This document shows, piece by piece, positions 1 through 12,455 of a stretch of DNA of 54,999 nucleotides. The stretch's first letter is position 1; the number at the start of each line of letters is the position of its first letter. Origin of the DNA: Porogramme epimiltina (Eukaryota > Basidiomycota > Agaricomycetes > Polyporales > Polyporaceae); contig FTLJ01000460.1 of assembly GCA_900155495.1 (NCBI GenBank), forward strand, positions 1-54,999, written 5' to 3'. Below the pieces are notes generated by a model. It was not told where the DNA came from, did not search any database, and saw only the letters and a program-made list of their open reading frames with translations. A program made the position numbers and the translations under genes.

Positions 1-158
1 GCGAGGGCGGGACGGGGCGCGGTGGGCGGGGGGCAGAAGCGTGATGGGGCGTCGGAGGCAGCGCTGGGGGCTGGGCGGGTAGCGAGGAGGGCGGGGCCGG
101 GAGCAGAGTCTCACGCCCGCCGCTCTCGCTCGTCCAACTCTCTTGCGGCAGTGCTACG

Positions 159-2812
159 ATGTCCACCAACGCCTCCGCCCCCGCCCCCGCTGCACAAGAC
201 GCCCCGCGATGGGGACGAGGTATTCGCCGCCCTTTCTCTCCCCCGCTGCCCCACGCTGAGCCCGCTTTCCCCCGCCCAAAGTGCTCATCTGCGGCGGCAC
301 AGACTGGTGAGTACCGCACCGCCGCCGGTGGCTGCCCCGCACCGCGAGCGCGCCCCGCGGCCCGTCTCGCGGCCCCCCGACCGCATGGCCCACCCCCCTC
401 GACGTGGCGTGTCGCTGACTGTGCCCACAGGCCGCGACTTGGCAAGAAGGACAAGGGTCCGAAAAGAGACGACGGCACTTCGTACGTCCCTTCCCACTCG
501 CGTTCTCGCCCCCCATGTTCGTGTTTGTGACCGCCAACCTTCCCCTTCACGCCCCCCGCGCGCCCCCGCCTCCCCGCACGCCCGTCGCCCCGCCCTCGCG
601 CCCCGACGCCCGAACACGTCTCCAGCACGGACCTCCTCGAGCCCTACATCCTCCGCTCCCTTAGCAACATCAAGGCCGTCTCCGTGCACGCCTCCTGCTG
701 CGGCTGCCACTGCGTCGTGCTCGACGTGGACGGCGTCGCGTGGCTCTTCGGGCGCAACGACAAGTCGTGCCTCGGCGTCGCCAACGTCGACGCCGTGTCC
801 GAGAACGCCCCCCGCCGGCTCGTGCCGCAGGAGATCGGCGCGCCGAAGAGCACGCGGTTCGTGCACGCCGCGCTCGGCCGCAACCACACGCTGCTCGTCG
901 GCAGCGAGGGCCAGCTCTGGAGCGCGGGCGCGAACCACGCCGGCCAGGTGCGCACCTCTTTCTCTCGGGCTCGGGCGGCGTTGGCGGCGGTCTTGTGCTC
1001 ACGTTTGTTTGCTGCTTCCCGTCCCGCGTCGTGCTGCAGTGCGGGCACCCCGCGTGCCCCGAAGTTCCGTCGTTCAAGCTGGTCAATGGGCCCAAGCTCG
1101 GCGGTGTGAAAGAGAAGGTCGTCAAGGCTGCGGCGGGAATCACCTTCTCGCTCGTGCTCACCGAGAGCGGAAAGGGTGAGTTCGGCTTCCCTCTCTGCGG
1201 CGTATTGGTTCCGACCCTCGGCTGCGCAGTGTTCGCATTCGGGAGCGAAGAGAAGGGGCAGCTGGGGAACGGCCAGGCGGGCGAGCGAATTGTGTCCGCA
1301 GGGAAGTCGGCGTTCGACTATGAGACCGAGCCAGGTAAGCGAGACAGCTCCTCCGCGTTGTACAGAGCTTGAAACCCGCACCTCCGCAGTCCTCGTAAAG
1401 GGCCTCGCAGACCGCAAAATCGTCGAGATTGCATGTGGCCCTCAGCATGCCATTGCTATGGACGAAGACGGGTATGTGCGAGTTCCGTCACGAATTCCCC
1501 GTGTCTAACCTCCCGCTCTACAGCCGTGTCTTCGTCTGGGGTTACAATGGCTACTGTCGCCTAGGACTTGGGAACCAGGTAGATGCGCTGGTACCCAAGC
1601 CCGTGCCTCAATTTGCCGGCCCGAATGAGGCTTCAATGGCCTCCCACGTCATCGCGGGGCCGTCGAACTCCGTGGTAATTGACAAGCAGGGCATGTATTG
1701 GATGACCGGGAAGTGGAAGAACACAGGGGATGGTACGTCATGGCCCTTGCACGATAAGCTTTCGTGAATCGCGATCCATATGAGATTGACGACGCGCCCA
1801 CGCGTTCCCCAGGTTCCGGCGGCCAGCCGTATTCCACATTCAAATTCATTCAAGACATCATGTAGGCTTCTTCTTTGGACCCGACGGACCCCGGGCTGTG
1901 GCTCACTCAATGGGATCTTCAGGGGCTGCAAGATCACCCACGCCGCCTGCGGCGGTGTCACACACTGGGCCCTAGCGCAGGACGAAGACGGGATCATGAC
2001 GATCGCGTTCGGCCAGGGCGCGCAGAACGGTACGTGACCCCGCGGCGTTTTCTGACGTGATCCCGGCGTTGTGCTGACACGGGCGACGACGCTCCGCGCT
2101 CACGCGCGCGCAGGCGAGCTCGGTCACGGCCCCGACCAGCCCAAGAGCGCGACGAAGCCGATCCAGAACAAGCCGCTCGCGGGCATCGAAGTCATCCAGT
2201 GCGCGGCGCCCCGTGTTCTTTCTCTCTTGCGCGACGCGGCGCGCTGACTTGGTGCGCTCCCCCACAGGGTCGCCGGGGGCCAGAACACGACCTTCATCCT
2301 TGCGGTCCCGAGCGAGAAGCTCTCGGAGCTCCCGCGCCACCCCGAGGAGGTCAACCCGCCCGATATATGCGTCGTGTGCGACGAGGACACGGGCGACGAC
2401 GACTCACCGCTCGAGTGCGACAAGGTCCGTCCCTCCCCCCCTCCCCTGCTTCCAGCCGTCGAACCCCCGCTCACGCCCGCTCGCTTGTGCTTGCTTCTGT
2501 ACCTGGCAGTGCGACTACCCGTACCACCTCAAGTGCCTCGACCCGCCGCTCGACGCCGTCCCCGACGGCGAGTGGTTCTGTCCCGAATGCTCAGCGGAGC
2601 CGGGCGGGCCCGTCTCGCTCGACGGCACGCGGCGCAAGCCCGCGAAGAAGGCCGCGCCCGCCGCGGACGGCGACGCGTCGCCCAAGCCTGGCCAGAAGCG
2701 CAAGGCCCCCGCCCAGTCGACCGGTACGTCGCCCTCCTTCTCCCTCCCCATCCCCGGACATCGATGTTGATGCGACGGCTCCTCATATGCAGTGGTGAAG
2801 CGCAAGAAATAG
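159..2812 (+). CDS. RCC1-repeat protein with C-terminal PHD finger
   Basis: Predicted 540-aa protein from 14 exons: 159-219, 282-306, 431-481, 626-947, 1040-1175, 1230-1334, 1390-1471, 1524-1732, 1813-1861, 1923-2029, 2114-2198, 2268-2424, 2510-2723, 2793-2812. All junctions are GT-AG and the summed length is a multiple of three. RCC1-type beta-propeller repeats are visible as VLICGGTDWPRLG, GVAWLFGRNDKSCLG, VFAFGSEEKGQLGNG, VFVWGYNGYCRLGLGNQ and MTIAFGQGAQNGELGHG. A Cys4-His-Cys3 PHD finger follows: CVVCDEDTG, ECDKCDYPYHLKC and GEWFCPEC. The C-terminus is Lys/Ala-rich and ends in VVKRKK, possibly a nuclear signal. RCC1 propellers bind chromatin or act as GTPase exchange factors, and PHD fingers read histone tails, so a chromatin-associated reader is the likely role (inference). 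Start chosen as the first ATG giving an open first exon. The gene converges on ERG9. Confidence 0.9.
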
Positions 2813-3228
2813 CGGCGCCTCTCCGTGCGCGAGTGGGCTCGTTGCTCGTTGCGGCTTTGGATTTAGAACCTTCTCAACGAAAAATCGGACATGCAAACTT
2901 TCTCTCTCAATTACTCTCTCTCGTCCTTGTCGCGCCTCGGTTAACTGTAGTAGTCATCATGTATATACGCACCCCACTCTCTTGGATCCCATTCCCATGT
3001 ATATAGCCCTCTCCCAGCCAACGCGCACAGGAATATATCAGCGTTGTATTATATGGTGTATGTGGGGTATCTATCTCGCGCACAACTAAAACCAACCAAC
3101 CGAAACCAATGTCTGCTGCTGCCACCCGCGGGCACGCACGGCCGCCGTGACTGTCCGTCCGCCCGCTACACCATTCCACCTCCTCCACCCCTCCCAGCCA
3201 ACCAGTCCCCGCAGTCCCCAACACCAGC
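2813..3228. other. Convergent intergenic region
   Basis: Shared 3' region between the RCC1-PHD gene and ERG9, which face each other. It is less GC-rich than the flanking coding DNA. I see no conserved reading frame; it presumably holds both 3'UTRs and polyadenylation signals. Confidence 0.5.
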
Positions 3229-5494
3229 TCATTTACCGCCGTAGAACTGCATCATGAGCCACGCGGCGCCGAGGCTGATCGCGAGGACGATGATGAACGC
3301 GGTGCCGACGTACATGAGCATCTCGCCAAACGACGTGCCGTCCTCGTCCTTCTGACCGCGCGCGACGGCGGCCGCAGCCCCAGAGCGGATGTCGGCGATG
3401 CGCTTCTCGCGCGCGGCGGCGGCGTCCACGAGGCGCTCGGCCTCGGCGACCTTGGAGCGCATGTCGGCGGGGTCGAACTGCACGCCGCCCGAGACTTGGC
3501 CGACGCGCACGAAGGAGGGGTAGTGTCGTTCGCACCATTGTTCGATCTGTGGGTGGTGGGGTCAGCGGGGGCAAGGCGGTGAGGCGGGAAGAGGGAGGGT
3601 TGGAAGAGTATGAGGGAGAGAGGCTCACCTTGCCACATGCGACGGAGAGCCGGAGGAAGCTGGGGTCTTCGGGCACCGCGCGAGCGTGTATTTTGCGAGC
3701 GTAGTCACGGAAAATGTACGCGACGTCTCGTGGGTTCGTAGAGCGCATGATCAGCTGCACAAACGAAGCGGAACGAAAAGTCAGCACGACCACCCGTGGC
3801 ACATACACGTAGAAAGAGCACGCACCGACGCCGCCTCCGCCTTGCGGATCTTGATGTGCCGCTGGAACATGTCCGGGTTCATGAAGCAGAGCGAGAGCGT
3901 CGCCATCGCCATCGTCTGCGGGATCGCGCAGAAGCAGAAGACGGACTGCTTGGAGAGGAGGCGGAGGTAGTCGAGCGCGTCGCACGCGTGCGCGAGCGTG
4001 TCGACGACCATGCCGCTCTGCACCCAGAGCGCCTGGCGCTCCGCGCCGGGCGCGTAGAGCTCGTGCATCTCGCGGAACGCGGGCCTGCCGCCCGCGCCCG
4101 CGCCGTACTCGGCGCGCCCCCAGATCTCGCGCGGCCAGAAGAAGCGGCGCTCCTCGGCGTCCTCGCGGAAGTCGCGGATGATGTTCGTCTTTTGGAGGAG
4201 CGTGCCCATCGAGTTGGAGAGCTCGAGCTGGCCGCCGAGCCAGTCCGCCTCCTTGCCCGACGCGGACCAGAAGCGCGTGAGGCCCTCGCCGACGAGGCCG
4301 GCGACGTAGTGGCAGTAGAGGTTGTACTCGTCGATGGTCTCGACGTAGAGCGCGTCGGTCGTGGCGGCCTTGTGCGCGTAGTCGGCCATGCCGGTCTGCA
4401 TTTTCTCGGTGATGTCTATGATGATGTCGCGATATCTGGGGTGTAGCAGGCGCGTGTGAGGGAGGGAGAGGTGTGGCGGTGAGGGACGCTACGTACCGCG
4501 CATCGAGACGGTTGAGCTCATCGCTCACGACTGTCCATTCCACTAGGAGTTGGCGGTCCTTCTCGTTTGGCCCGCACTCGTCAAATGTCCACCCGGGCTT
4601 GACGCAAAGTTTGTGGAATTGCCTCAAGAGGGGTTGTTTTTTCTCGTCGGGGAGCGTCATGTCATCTTCGATCGTGTCGAGGCCTCGTAGTACTAGGTAG
4701 AATAGGCACACCTGTCGTAGACCCAATGTTAGCTATGCGCACTGGTGACATAACCTTCAGAAGGAAGCGTCTGAAGCCTCCTATGCTTCAAGCTGAGGCA
4801 ATACGAGCCAAGCCCACGGACGAATCCGAAAATGAACACAAGGCTGGGCCACGCGAGCATGCCACCAAATTGGTTGGTCATATACGGGTTACACATAGAT
4901 GGAGCGATGTCCCATATCCACCGTGCTTTCGTTCAGGGCACGAGAACCACTTTTTGCACTGGATACATGTCATGGCATTCCATGAAGCCGCAGTAAGAGA
5001 AGAGACAGAGCATCGCGCAGGGCGGTCTTGGAAACACGGAACTCTAGTGCAAGCATTGACAGAAAAGGGCTCGTACGTGCGGCCGAGATACAAACAACTG
5101 CTTGCATCCCCAATTGCCCAATTGACCTGCGGGAGACCTCGAGAGTTCCCCGCAAGAGAACACTCGAGGGCTCGACCGTGTCACGGAGCGAAAGATGGGG
5201 CATGACAGACCCCGGAGCCGAAGACAGGAGGTGGGAAGCAGAAGTCGCGGCTCAAGTACTCACCACTCTCGCGAGGTCTCCCTCGAGCTCCTTGATGACA
5301 CCCGAAAAGCTGCGGCTCGTGAGGTCAAGGAACTCCCAGCATCTCCGCATGGACTGCCGGTCCCATCCTGACGTCTTGTGTTCTGAGGGCTGAGAGATGT
5401 CACGCTTGGGTTCGTGCCAGAGCTTGTACTGGAGGAGGATGCGAAACTCGAAGGGGTGCGTGAGGAGGAGCGTGAGCATAGACGTGGCACCCAT
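3229..5494 (-). CDS. ERG9: Squalene synthase (farnesyl-diphosphate farnesyltransferase)
   Basis: Condenses two farnesyl diphosphates into squalene, the first committed step of ergosterol synthesis, at the ER membrane. Five exons on the minus strand: 5494-5264, 4711-4497, 4435-3826, 3754-3629, 3546-3229, giving 499 aa, a usual fungal length. Diagnostic motifs: SRSFSGVIKELEGDL near residue 60, the first Asp-rich motif DTIEDDMT, YCHYVAGLVGEGLT, and the second Asp-rich segment NIIRDFREDAEERRFFWP. The C-terminus has a hydrophobic anchor, GTAFIIVLAISLGAAWLMM, just before the stop, as in membrane-bound squalene synthases. Intron 1 is about 550 nt, far longer than the other introns here. The joined protein across it (DLAR-V-VCLFYLVLR) is complete relative to the family, so no exon appears to be missing. 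Start at 5494 matches the conserved N-terminal region. Confidence 0.96.
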
Positions 5495-7703
5495 TATGTC
5501 TGACGGGGGTAGGGTAGAGGAGGAGATAGAAAGTACAGCGCGGCGGGTGCGGGGGAGGGGGAGGGGAAAGCCGAGTAAGTCCGGGGACAGAGAGAGAAGG
5601 ACAGCTCAAGCCCGGCAAAACTTGGAGCAGGCCGACACGTCCTGGGCCGCCCCCGCCGTTTCTCCAGCTCTCCCACTGCGCGTTCCTGTCGTACCACTCT
5701 TTATCTCACGTGACCCCGGTCCGCCCAGCCGCCCATTGGTTCCGACACGCTTCTGACGTCAATCACCTCGACTCGGACAGTGCATGGCATTTTCAGATGG
5801 TCATTGTATTAAGCTACAAGGTTTCTACAAGCAATTAAGGCGCATGTTGGTTTCCCGCCCAGCAACGCTGCGGCGGTACTCATCCCAGGGACCACGAAAA
5901 GGTCTGCGCCAGGACGGGCCATGTGACGGCCCGCCCTCCCCTGGGACGCACCTTTAATATTTGTAGTCTATCCTGTATGCCGCCAAGACGAGCCACCAGA
6001 GAAACCGCCAAGGGAGGTCGTCAAAATGTGTCGCGTGTTGTATACGCCGCCACGGACCTGATGACCAAAAAACACGGAGAAAGCCAGAAAAGCGTTAGAT
6101 CGAGGACGCACCAGAGCAATCACCAACGTGCCCGAGCCTCGTCGTCCGAGGGCTATTGATTTGGCCTACCGCCATAGTGAATAAATGAACCGGCGTAAAG
6201 CGATGCTACTACTTAGGAGAGTCGTCACCATACTGAGCTTCATCGTTAGGGGGACTGCGGCACCTACAATATCAAACACTACGAGCTTCAGAACGAAGAT
6301 TGTCCAGGCCCGCCGTTAGATGCCTAAGGAGGTCAGTGGTCCCCAGTAGGTGCTCCCCAGACGATAGATTGAGGCAGAGAGAGAATCTGTAGGTGGTCGC
6401 TAGGTTCCGAGGGCGAGGCGGTAGTAGTAGCCGAAGGCCAAGAGGTGATGAGGTTAGATTGTCCTCGAGGGGGCCTTTTATGACCTTGGATAGTGCCGGT
6501 CAGCCTCTCCTCCGAATGGCCCGACAAAAACAAACCCCGCAGGGTGACGTCCCTGTTCGCCTCCCGATCAACTGGATATTCCGCGCGCTCTTCACCTCAA
6601 TTATTCACCGGGAAGTCGAGAAATCAGAGACGTTGTTTAGCATATGAATATCGAAAACGTCTTGCAAGTATCGTTGAAAGGTTGCTTCGTTTCTATCTCG
6701 TAAGTTTACTACCGTATCGATGTTATATAAGGGTGAGTGCCTTTTCTATGTCACCTATTGGAGAAAAAGAGGTCAGCCTCGACGATCGAGTTCCGCGTTT
6801 AGGTCAAACGCTACCGAATAATGGGCTGCAGTCGCGGGTCCTCGTCAGCTTACCGCCTCCCAGTAGCCCAAGTCCTTCAATGATATATGCGCAGGCGTAT
6901 GCGTCCCTGTTGTTATACAATTTTGCAGAAGGTCTTTTCTTCACATCTGCGTTACACACTGCTGATGGGGTTGGGGCTTAGCTAAGGGCGCGGACTTGAG
7001 GGGCGCGACGCCCGCCAAAGAGCCAAGAATAGCTTCCGAGCCAGCTACTATGATCGAGGAGCGTTCTGCAGATCTCCTTCTCATACACTTGATGTTACCC
7101 TGACGATCATGTGGTCTGCGGCGATTGCTGGAACCGCCGACTCGGAGCCGCGGCGCTTGCAATTGAGTTTGTTACAAGGTGTATTCGAGTCTCGACCATC
7201 CATCTCCTCTATGGGGTGGCTGCAGAAAGAAGAGAACAAGTAGAATGTGATGGGAATGTACGGCTGAAATGCAGACGGGAAGTTTTACAAAAGGGCGTCA
7301 GTCTTTGTTGGCGTGCGTGTCCTCGGATTGTCAGTCAGCTTGTACTATAGCACAAAGGAGTGAGTAAGAACGGACCTGTCAACGAATTTGGAGCTCTTCC
7401 TCGAGAAACTATAAACAGCACATAACGGAAGAAGATGCGTGCTCGAGCCTAGGTTGACAAGTCGAAGTAATTGCAGGAGCTGAAGAAAAGTTTAGTTGGG
7501 CCAACCAGTTCGCCCGCGCAGGCTCTAGAGAACCTGACGTCACGTGATACTTTTGGAACCTTGAAAGGCCAGGTACTAAATAGCATCTATTAGTGCATTA
7601 AGTATTCAACATGTACAACAACGTCCCAAAAGACATCCAAAACTACAACAGACAACAGCAGAAACAGAGGTATAACGCGGCGCGGCCGGCGGAGGCGGGA
7701 CGT
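5495..7703. other. Intergenic region, no gene seen
   Basis: About 2.2 kb upstream of ERG9 and downstream of the Ytp1-like gene. The first 250 bases should contain the ERG9 promoter; a CACGTG E-box lies at 5707-5712 and another at 7551-7556. Short frames are scattered through the rest, but none shows a family motif or a splice-consistent structure. Confidence 0.5.
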
Positions 7704-9680
7704 TCAGTCTTCGTCGTCGCCAATGACGTGACTCGCGGGCTCGACGTCCCCAGCGGGCACGCGCGAGTACCACTTGCTCGTCGTCGGCGTGCGGAGCTCG
7801 ATGGCGCCGTCGGCCTGGTCGGACGCGCTCGCGGCGTTGCGCCCGCTCGTGGTGTAGAGCGAGATGAGTGTGACGATGAGCGTGTAGAGCAGGAACGCGA
7901 TGCTGCAGGGCATCACGTGAGATAAGGGTGCCGGGAGCGGGGGAGTTGTAAGGCGCACCTGAACATGATGAGGATGTACGTGACGTGGTCCATGCTCTGG
8001 TCGTGCACGAAGCGGATCTCCTCGTCCGTGGCAGACATGAAAAGAAGTCTAGAGTCACATTGTCGGCTACTGTTCCGAGGAGACTCGCGAGTACGGCTGG
8101 GCTTACCCTGATGCAACGAGGAGCTGCAAGCGCAACATTAGCGACGGGTTGCTATCATGAGCTGCCCGCACTTACGAATGGTGGTAGGTGCCTGAACGCG
8201 CGCATTGGGCTCGTCGTGCTAGGATCTTCGCGGCTTCCATCGAGGGTATGCTCGCTATGCACATCGTCCGCGAGGTCTTGGGTGTACTTTGGTGCGACAA
8301 AGCACACTTCGATGATGCGGGTGACGCCGGCGGACATGAGTGTATACCCGAATAACGAGTGAACCTTCGTTGACAGCATGAGTGCCTGCGCGTGGTCTGA
8401 CATGGCCCATCCTGTGAGGATGATGCTGTAGGAGCGGTGAGTGGAAGTGACAAGTGACGGAGGATGAGACGACGGACATGATCGCCGGGACCACCGACCG
8501 CTTGAGGTTTCTATCAGACTGGTGCAATGGTGAAAATACGAGAGGCTCGGCGTACCTGGCCTTTACGTGACAAGAAAATGCCTAGGATACCGCCCGCCCA
8601 CCCTTGGACAGGTCAGATAGGCTGCGAGCGGCTGGCCGAGTGTACTTACAAAGGACGCCGAGGATACTAAGAGGGAGTTCAGTATGCAGCCAAACAGAGC
8701 GAACACATTATAGCCTACGTGTGTTGCATGTCCTTGACGGACCACGCCGATCCACGATGCTCCGTGAAGGTGTTGACTGATCAACAGATGGTCAGTTGCC
8801 GGGCAGATTTAACATGTCATGCGCTTTGACACACCGATTCCCTGGGGCGACACACAAACGAATGTTGAATCAGTCGTTGGGGCAACCACGATGATCACAG
8901 CGAGCACTCACCCACAGCATAATGACCCACGAATCCCACCAGTCCGGGCTGCGCCCGCTACGCCGCACCCAGGCTTCCCCGGCGAGCAGGAGGATGGCCA
9001 TGATAGTGCCGTACGCAATGAAACCGCTCCCCTGTCCACGGAGACTTCATTGGCGAGGGATGCGGGTACTGAGGAAGGGGTAAAGACGCACCATGATGTA
9101 GTGCGCGAGGCACTGGCCCAGGTTTCCTCCGCGGCAGTACCCCCTGAACGCGATCGCCCCGAAGAGCATCTGCACCCAGCCGAGGATGGGGTATGCTTTT
9201 CCGACGACGCCGTGCAGCCTAACCGCCCACGGACGCAGCGTCTCTTCGTGTATGTGAAGCTTGAGATATATGCCGAGCGCGAGCTGTAGCGCTAGGGGGA
9301 CGTAGAGGATATTGGCCATGGTGCCGTGTGCGCTCGCGAGGAAGGAACGGCCGCCGTGCGAGTGCCCGAGGATGTACCCCGCTGCTGTGAGGGCGAACCC
9401 TGCGCTCTGCGCAAAGTTCAGAGAGGGGCAAGATGAGACGAGACGCGAGACGCAGACGTACCTGGAGAGGGACGTGCCATCTACTCCGCGAGAGGCCAAG
9501 GACCATGCCTGTGGGGAAGAGGACGCCCCAGACGGCGATTTGGAGGAAGATGTGGAGCCATAGAAGGGTATCGACGGGCGCGTTCTGCTCCTCTTCCGTG
9601 AGCTCTTCGTGGTGTTCGTGTGCGACGGCGACGGCTGCGAGCGAGACGAGAACGGCGGCGATTGGGGCTATTCGCGCCAT
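7704..9680 (-). CDS. Ytp1/DUF2427-like multi-pass membrane protein
   Basis: Twelve minus-strand exons: 9680-9462, 9406-9092, 9031-8912, 8841-8835, 8776-8719, 8666-8650, 8602-8556, 8518-8478, 8425-8176, 8123-8107, 8048-7959, 7902-7704, coding 459 aa. The first ~20 residues form a signal-like segment, then [20 protein letters not shown] and further helices. Splicing through exons of 7, 58, 17 and 47 nt restores [32 protein letters not shown] and ILGIFLSRK, followed by [19 protein letters not shown]. These are typical of the Ytp1 family as I remember it. Yeast Ytp1 is an integral membrane protein of unknown function with weak resemblance to electron-transport proteins. Exons 4, 6 and 10 (7, 17 and 17 nt) are microexons that automatic pipelines may miss. 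Frame is kept throughout. Confidence 0.88.
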
Positions 9681-10217
9681 GGGATCCGGAGGTGGGGGTG
9701 GGAGCGAACGTCTATACCAGGCGAGGAGGGCGAAGAAGGCGAATGGGCCAGGAGGCTTGTGCCGTTTTGTGAGCAAGGCCGATGAAGGACTTGGCCGCAG
9801 GCGTTGCACGGGCGCGAACGGAAAACAAGTGGGCAGCCCGCGGCCCCGTGCGGCAGTGAGGGCGAAGGCGGCGCTCAGGAGAACGCCCGCCACCGTCGGA
9901 TACCCCTCGGCCGCATCGGACACTCTGATTACGCACCCGGCGCCTTGCCCCGGCTCGCTTCAGGTCCCGCTACGTCATTGACACCAGCTTGAAGTTGCCG
10001 GGGTGTGTTCGGGCTCCTTGTTGTCTCTTCCTTGTGCACCTGAAATGTCGAGTCTTATTGCAATAATTTGACAGAGAAAAATGATATGCATATTTCGTAC
10101 ACGGACTTCAGAAAATCGAATTTAGCACAAGTTGGGGACCAGCTACTGAAGGTCCGTTAACGTTGGGAGAAGCGTTGGTGTGTGTATGTACTCGATAACG
10201 CAGCAATTAATAGGAAA
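9681..10217. other. Upstream region of the Ytp1-like gene
   Basis: GC-rich from 9681 to about 9990, then AT-rich. Probably the promoter and 5'UTR of the Ytp1-like gene. No further coding sequence is evident. Confidence 0.4.
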
Positions 10218-12237
10218 TCACCGTATGGCCCACGCCCACGGCCTCCAATCATCTAGACAACTCTCAGAGTCGTCCAGACATCTCGCTGGCAACTTTTTCG
10301 TCATCCACTGTTCCCAAATCCCGTCACCCTCTCGAACCAACGCCAGAATGTCGTCCCACTCGGTCAGTCGGTATTTTTCGACAAAGGGCGCAGAAACAGA
10401 TCCTTCGTCGAGGTCCTATATTTGTCCTATGGTAATCCGCGACAGTGGGAGCCCGACCGCCGCCCGCGTTCACGCCAGGTCCAACACGACTTCGTAGTCC
10501 TGATCGCAGTCCACCCGTACGTGTGCAGCGCCGAACACGGGATCCCTTGCGCGACCCTGTCGCTGATATCATGCACCTCGAGTCCTCGCAAGATATCGTG
10601 TGAAGAGGAGGGCGAGTGGTGCGTCACGATGAGGGCCTCGAGGTTCGGAAGTTGGCGGAAGATCTCTAGCTCGAGCTTGGGGCTTAGCAGCCAGTCCGTG
10701 CCGGGGCCTAGCCAGAGCTCGCGCACGCATTCAGGGATGCAGCGTTGCTGAATGATCCTCCAAAAGTCGACCTTGAAGTTCGGGAGCGTGCCCCTCTAGA
10801 GATGGAAGACGCGCACATCGCATGTGGCTGGGTGAGAGGCGCGCCCCTGCCCTTCCTCGTCCGTGCGAGGGGTAAAGCTCTTGATCGATAAGACAGACGG
10901 CATTTTATCACAAAAGAGGTAGTTCCCATAGCTCCCCGTCTGCCCAACAATACGGACGTGCGTCGGTCCGGGGCTGTCTTTTGGCGCGAGGCAGTTAGCG
11001 AACGAGTGTACATCCGAGTAGTGAAGCTCTCCGAGACGAAGGGCGCATGCTGGTGGGAGAACGAGAGTTTCAAAGAGAATACTCGCGACTAGCACGGAGG
11101 CTTGGTAGCTGTTCGACATGTCGGAGTCATGCACCGATGTGAAGCACTCGAGCAAGTCAAGGTGGACTGGGGGGCCGTGCCAGTTATTGAGGACTTCAAC
11201 GTCTCCGAGGAGGCGGAGGTACTACGCCGTGCACAAGTGGCGGCAGCCAGACAAAAACGAGAGGAGGTCCTGGATATTGAATAAGTCCTCGTGGTCACCG
11301 ACCCTGGGCAAGGAGATGACTAATCGCGTGAGACGGGGGGACCCAGTGGATGGAATGGAGGATGGGCCTTTGAGGACGAGGATTTGTAGATTTGACCAAG
11401 TATCTGAGCATGGGAAGGTTGGAGCTGATATACTGGGGCTCATGAGGATGAGTTGTCGCAGGTTGGGGAAGGGGATAGCAAGTAAGGCGTGCATCGGCGT
11501 CGGTTGTACGGATAACTCCTGCGGTTACCCGTGAATTGTTCAAGCGAAGGAATTCCACACTTGGATCGGGAACGTTTCTCTCAAGATCCATATAGAGATG
11601 CCCGCCCGTACAGAGATGAGAGTATGGGATGTCCATGGTCTGTGATATTTGACCATAGACTTGAGGTGTTGATTGTGACGGCTCGCCAAGGACGACAGGT
11701 CTCGATGATTGGCAAGAGTTGCGTGGTATTCATGGTGGCCATAGGGAAAAACACTGGGGCAAAACGCGCCGCTCCAGAGGGGAGGTCGGGTACAAGGGAG
11801 AATATGGCTGACAAGATCTCTGGGGGTAGCCTGTTAACGAGGAGTTGGGCATTGATTATGTTGTGCACGACACTGGATGCTTGTTCAATCGTCTTTGATA
11901 AAAATTCGAGCTGGAAGACTGCAAAAAGTCACAAGAAAAACACAAATTTACAGGATAACACTATGCGTGCCCGTACAACCCACTGTTCTTGAGTCAAGAT
12001 CACTACATCGACTACTTGTCAGGACTCAGTACCGCCCTTGCAAATAATGTATTCGGAGGACGATACGTTATCGCACCTAGCTCTAGAGCTTGTAGCATCA
12101 CGCATCCGTGCCACATGCTCCAGAAGCATTTTCGCTGCATTGACTGCACTTCCATAGTGTGTCATAGAGAGTTCTTGAAGAGGGTTCGCCGTCAAACTTC
12201 TCATTGACGGCCCGGGTTCTGGTGATGATCTAGACAT
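10218..12237 (-). pseudogene. Decayed F-box-like / leucine-rich gene
   Basis: Minus-strand remains of an agaricomycete F-box-like protein. Exon 1 (12237-12033) starts MSRSSPEPGPS and splices cleanly to 11918, continuing into the F-box core NRLPPEILSAIFSLVPD and IIETCRPWRAVTINTSSLWS. The frame then breaks near 11590, returns in another frame (LYMDLERNVPDPSVEFLRL), and shifts again near 11490 into leucine-rich sequence such as FPNLRQLILMSP and LQILVLKGPSS. In-frame stops occur at 11222-11224 and 10796-10798, although homology-like sequence continues past them (LEIFRQLPNLEALIV). A further shift near 10500 and more stops precede a plausible C-terminal tail ending at 10218. F-box proteins recruit substrates to SCF ubiquitin ligases. 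This copy cannot make a full protein. Sequencing errors could explain one lesion, but not all of them. Confidence 0.78.
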
Positions 12238-12455
12238 GAAAAGAGCTGCTACACGGATTCGAAACCCAGATGAAGGCGGTTGAACCCACCAGCTATATCA
12301 GAAACTGGGGACTAGGGCCATCTGGAGTTCTTTACTGTCATATGCAATCAGGTCAAGAGCAAAGTGTGAGCAGTCCAGCGATGCGTGGGCTGAGGCTTTC
12401 AGGCAATTTCAGATGGGATGTAGGATATATAATTTTTGGGGAGGCTATGTTTCAT

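Noticed and set aside
22..1179. 385-codon open frame at the left edge
   Set aside because: Arg/Pro/Ala-rich shadow of the GC-rich RCC1-PHD exons in another frame; it has no domain and runs through clear introns.
4726..5205. 159-codon frame antisense to ERG9 intron 1
   Set aside because: No recognisable motif and no splice or promoter context; treated as chance.
6493..6981. 162-codon plus-strand frame
   Set aside because: Composition is random-looking, no motif; surrounding DNA looks intergenic.
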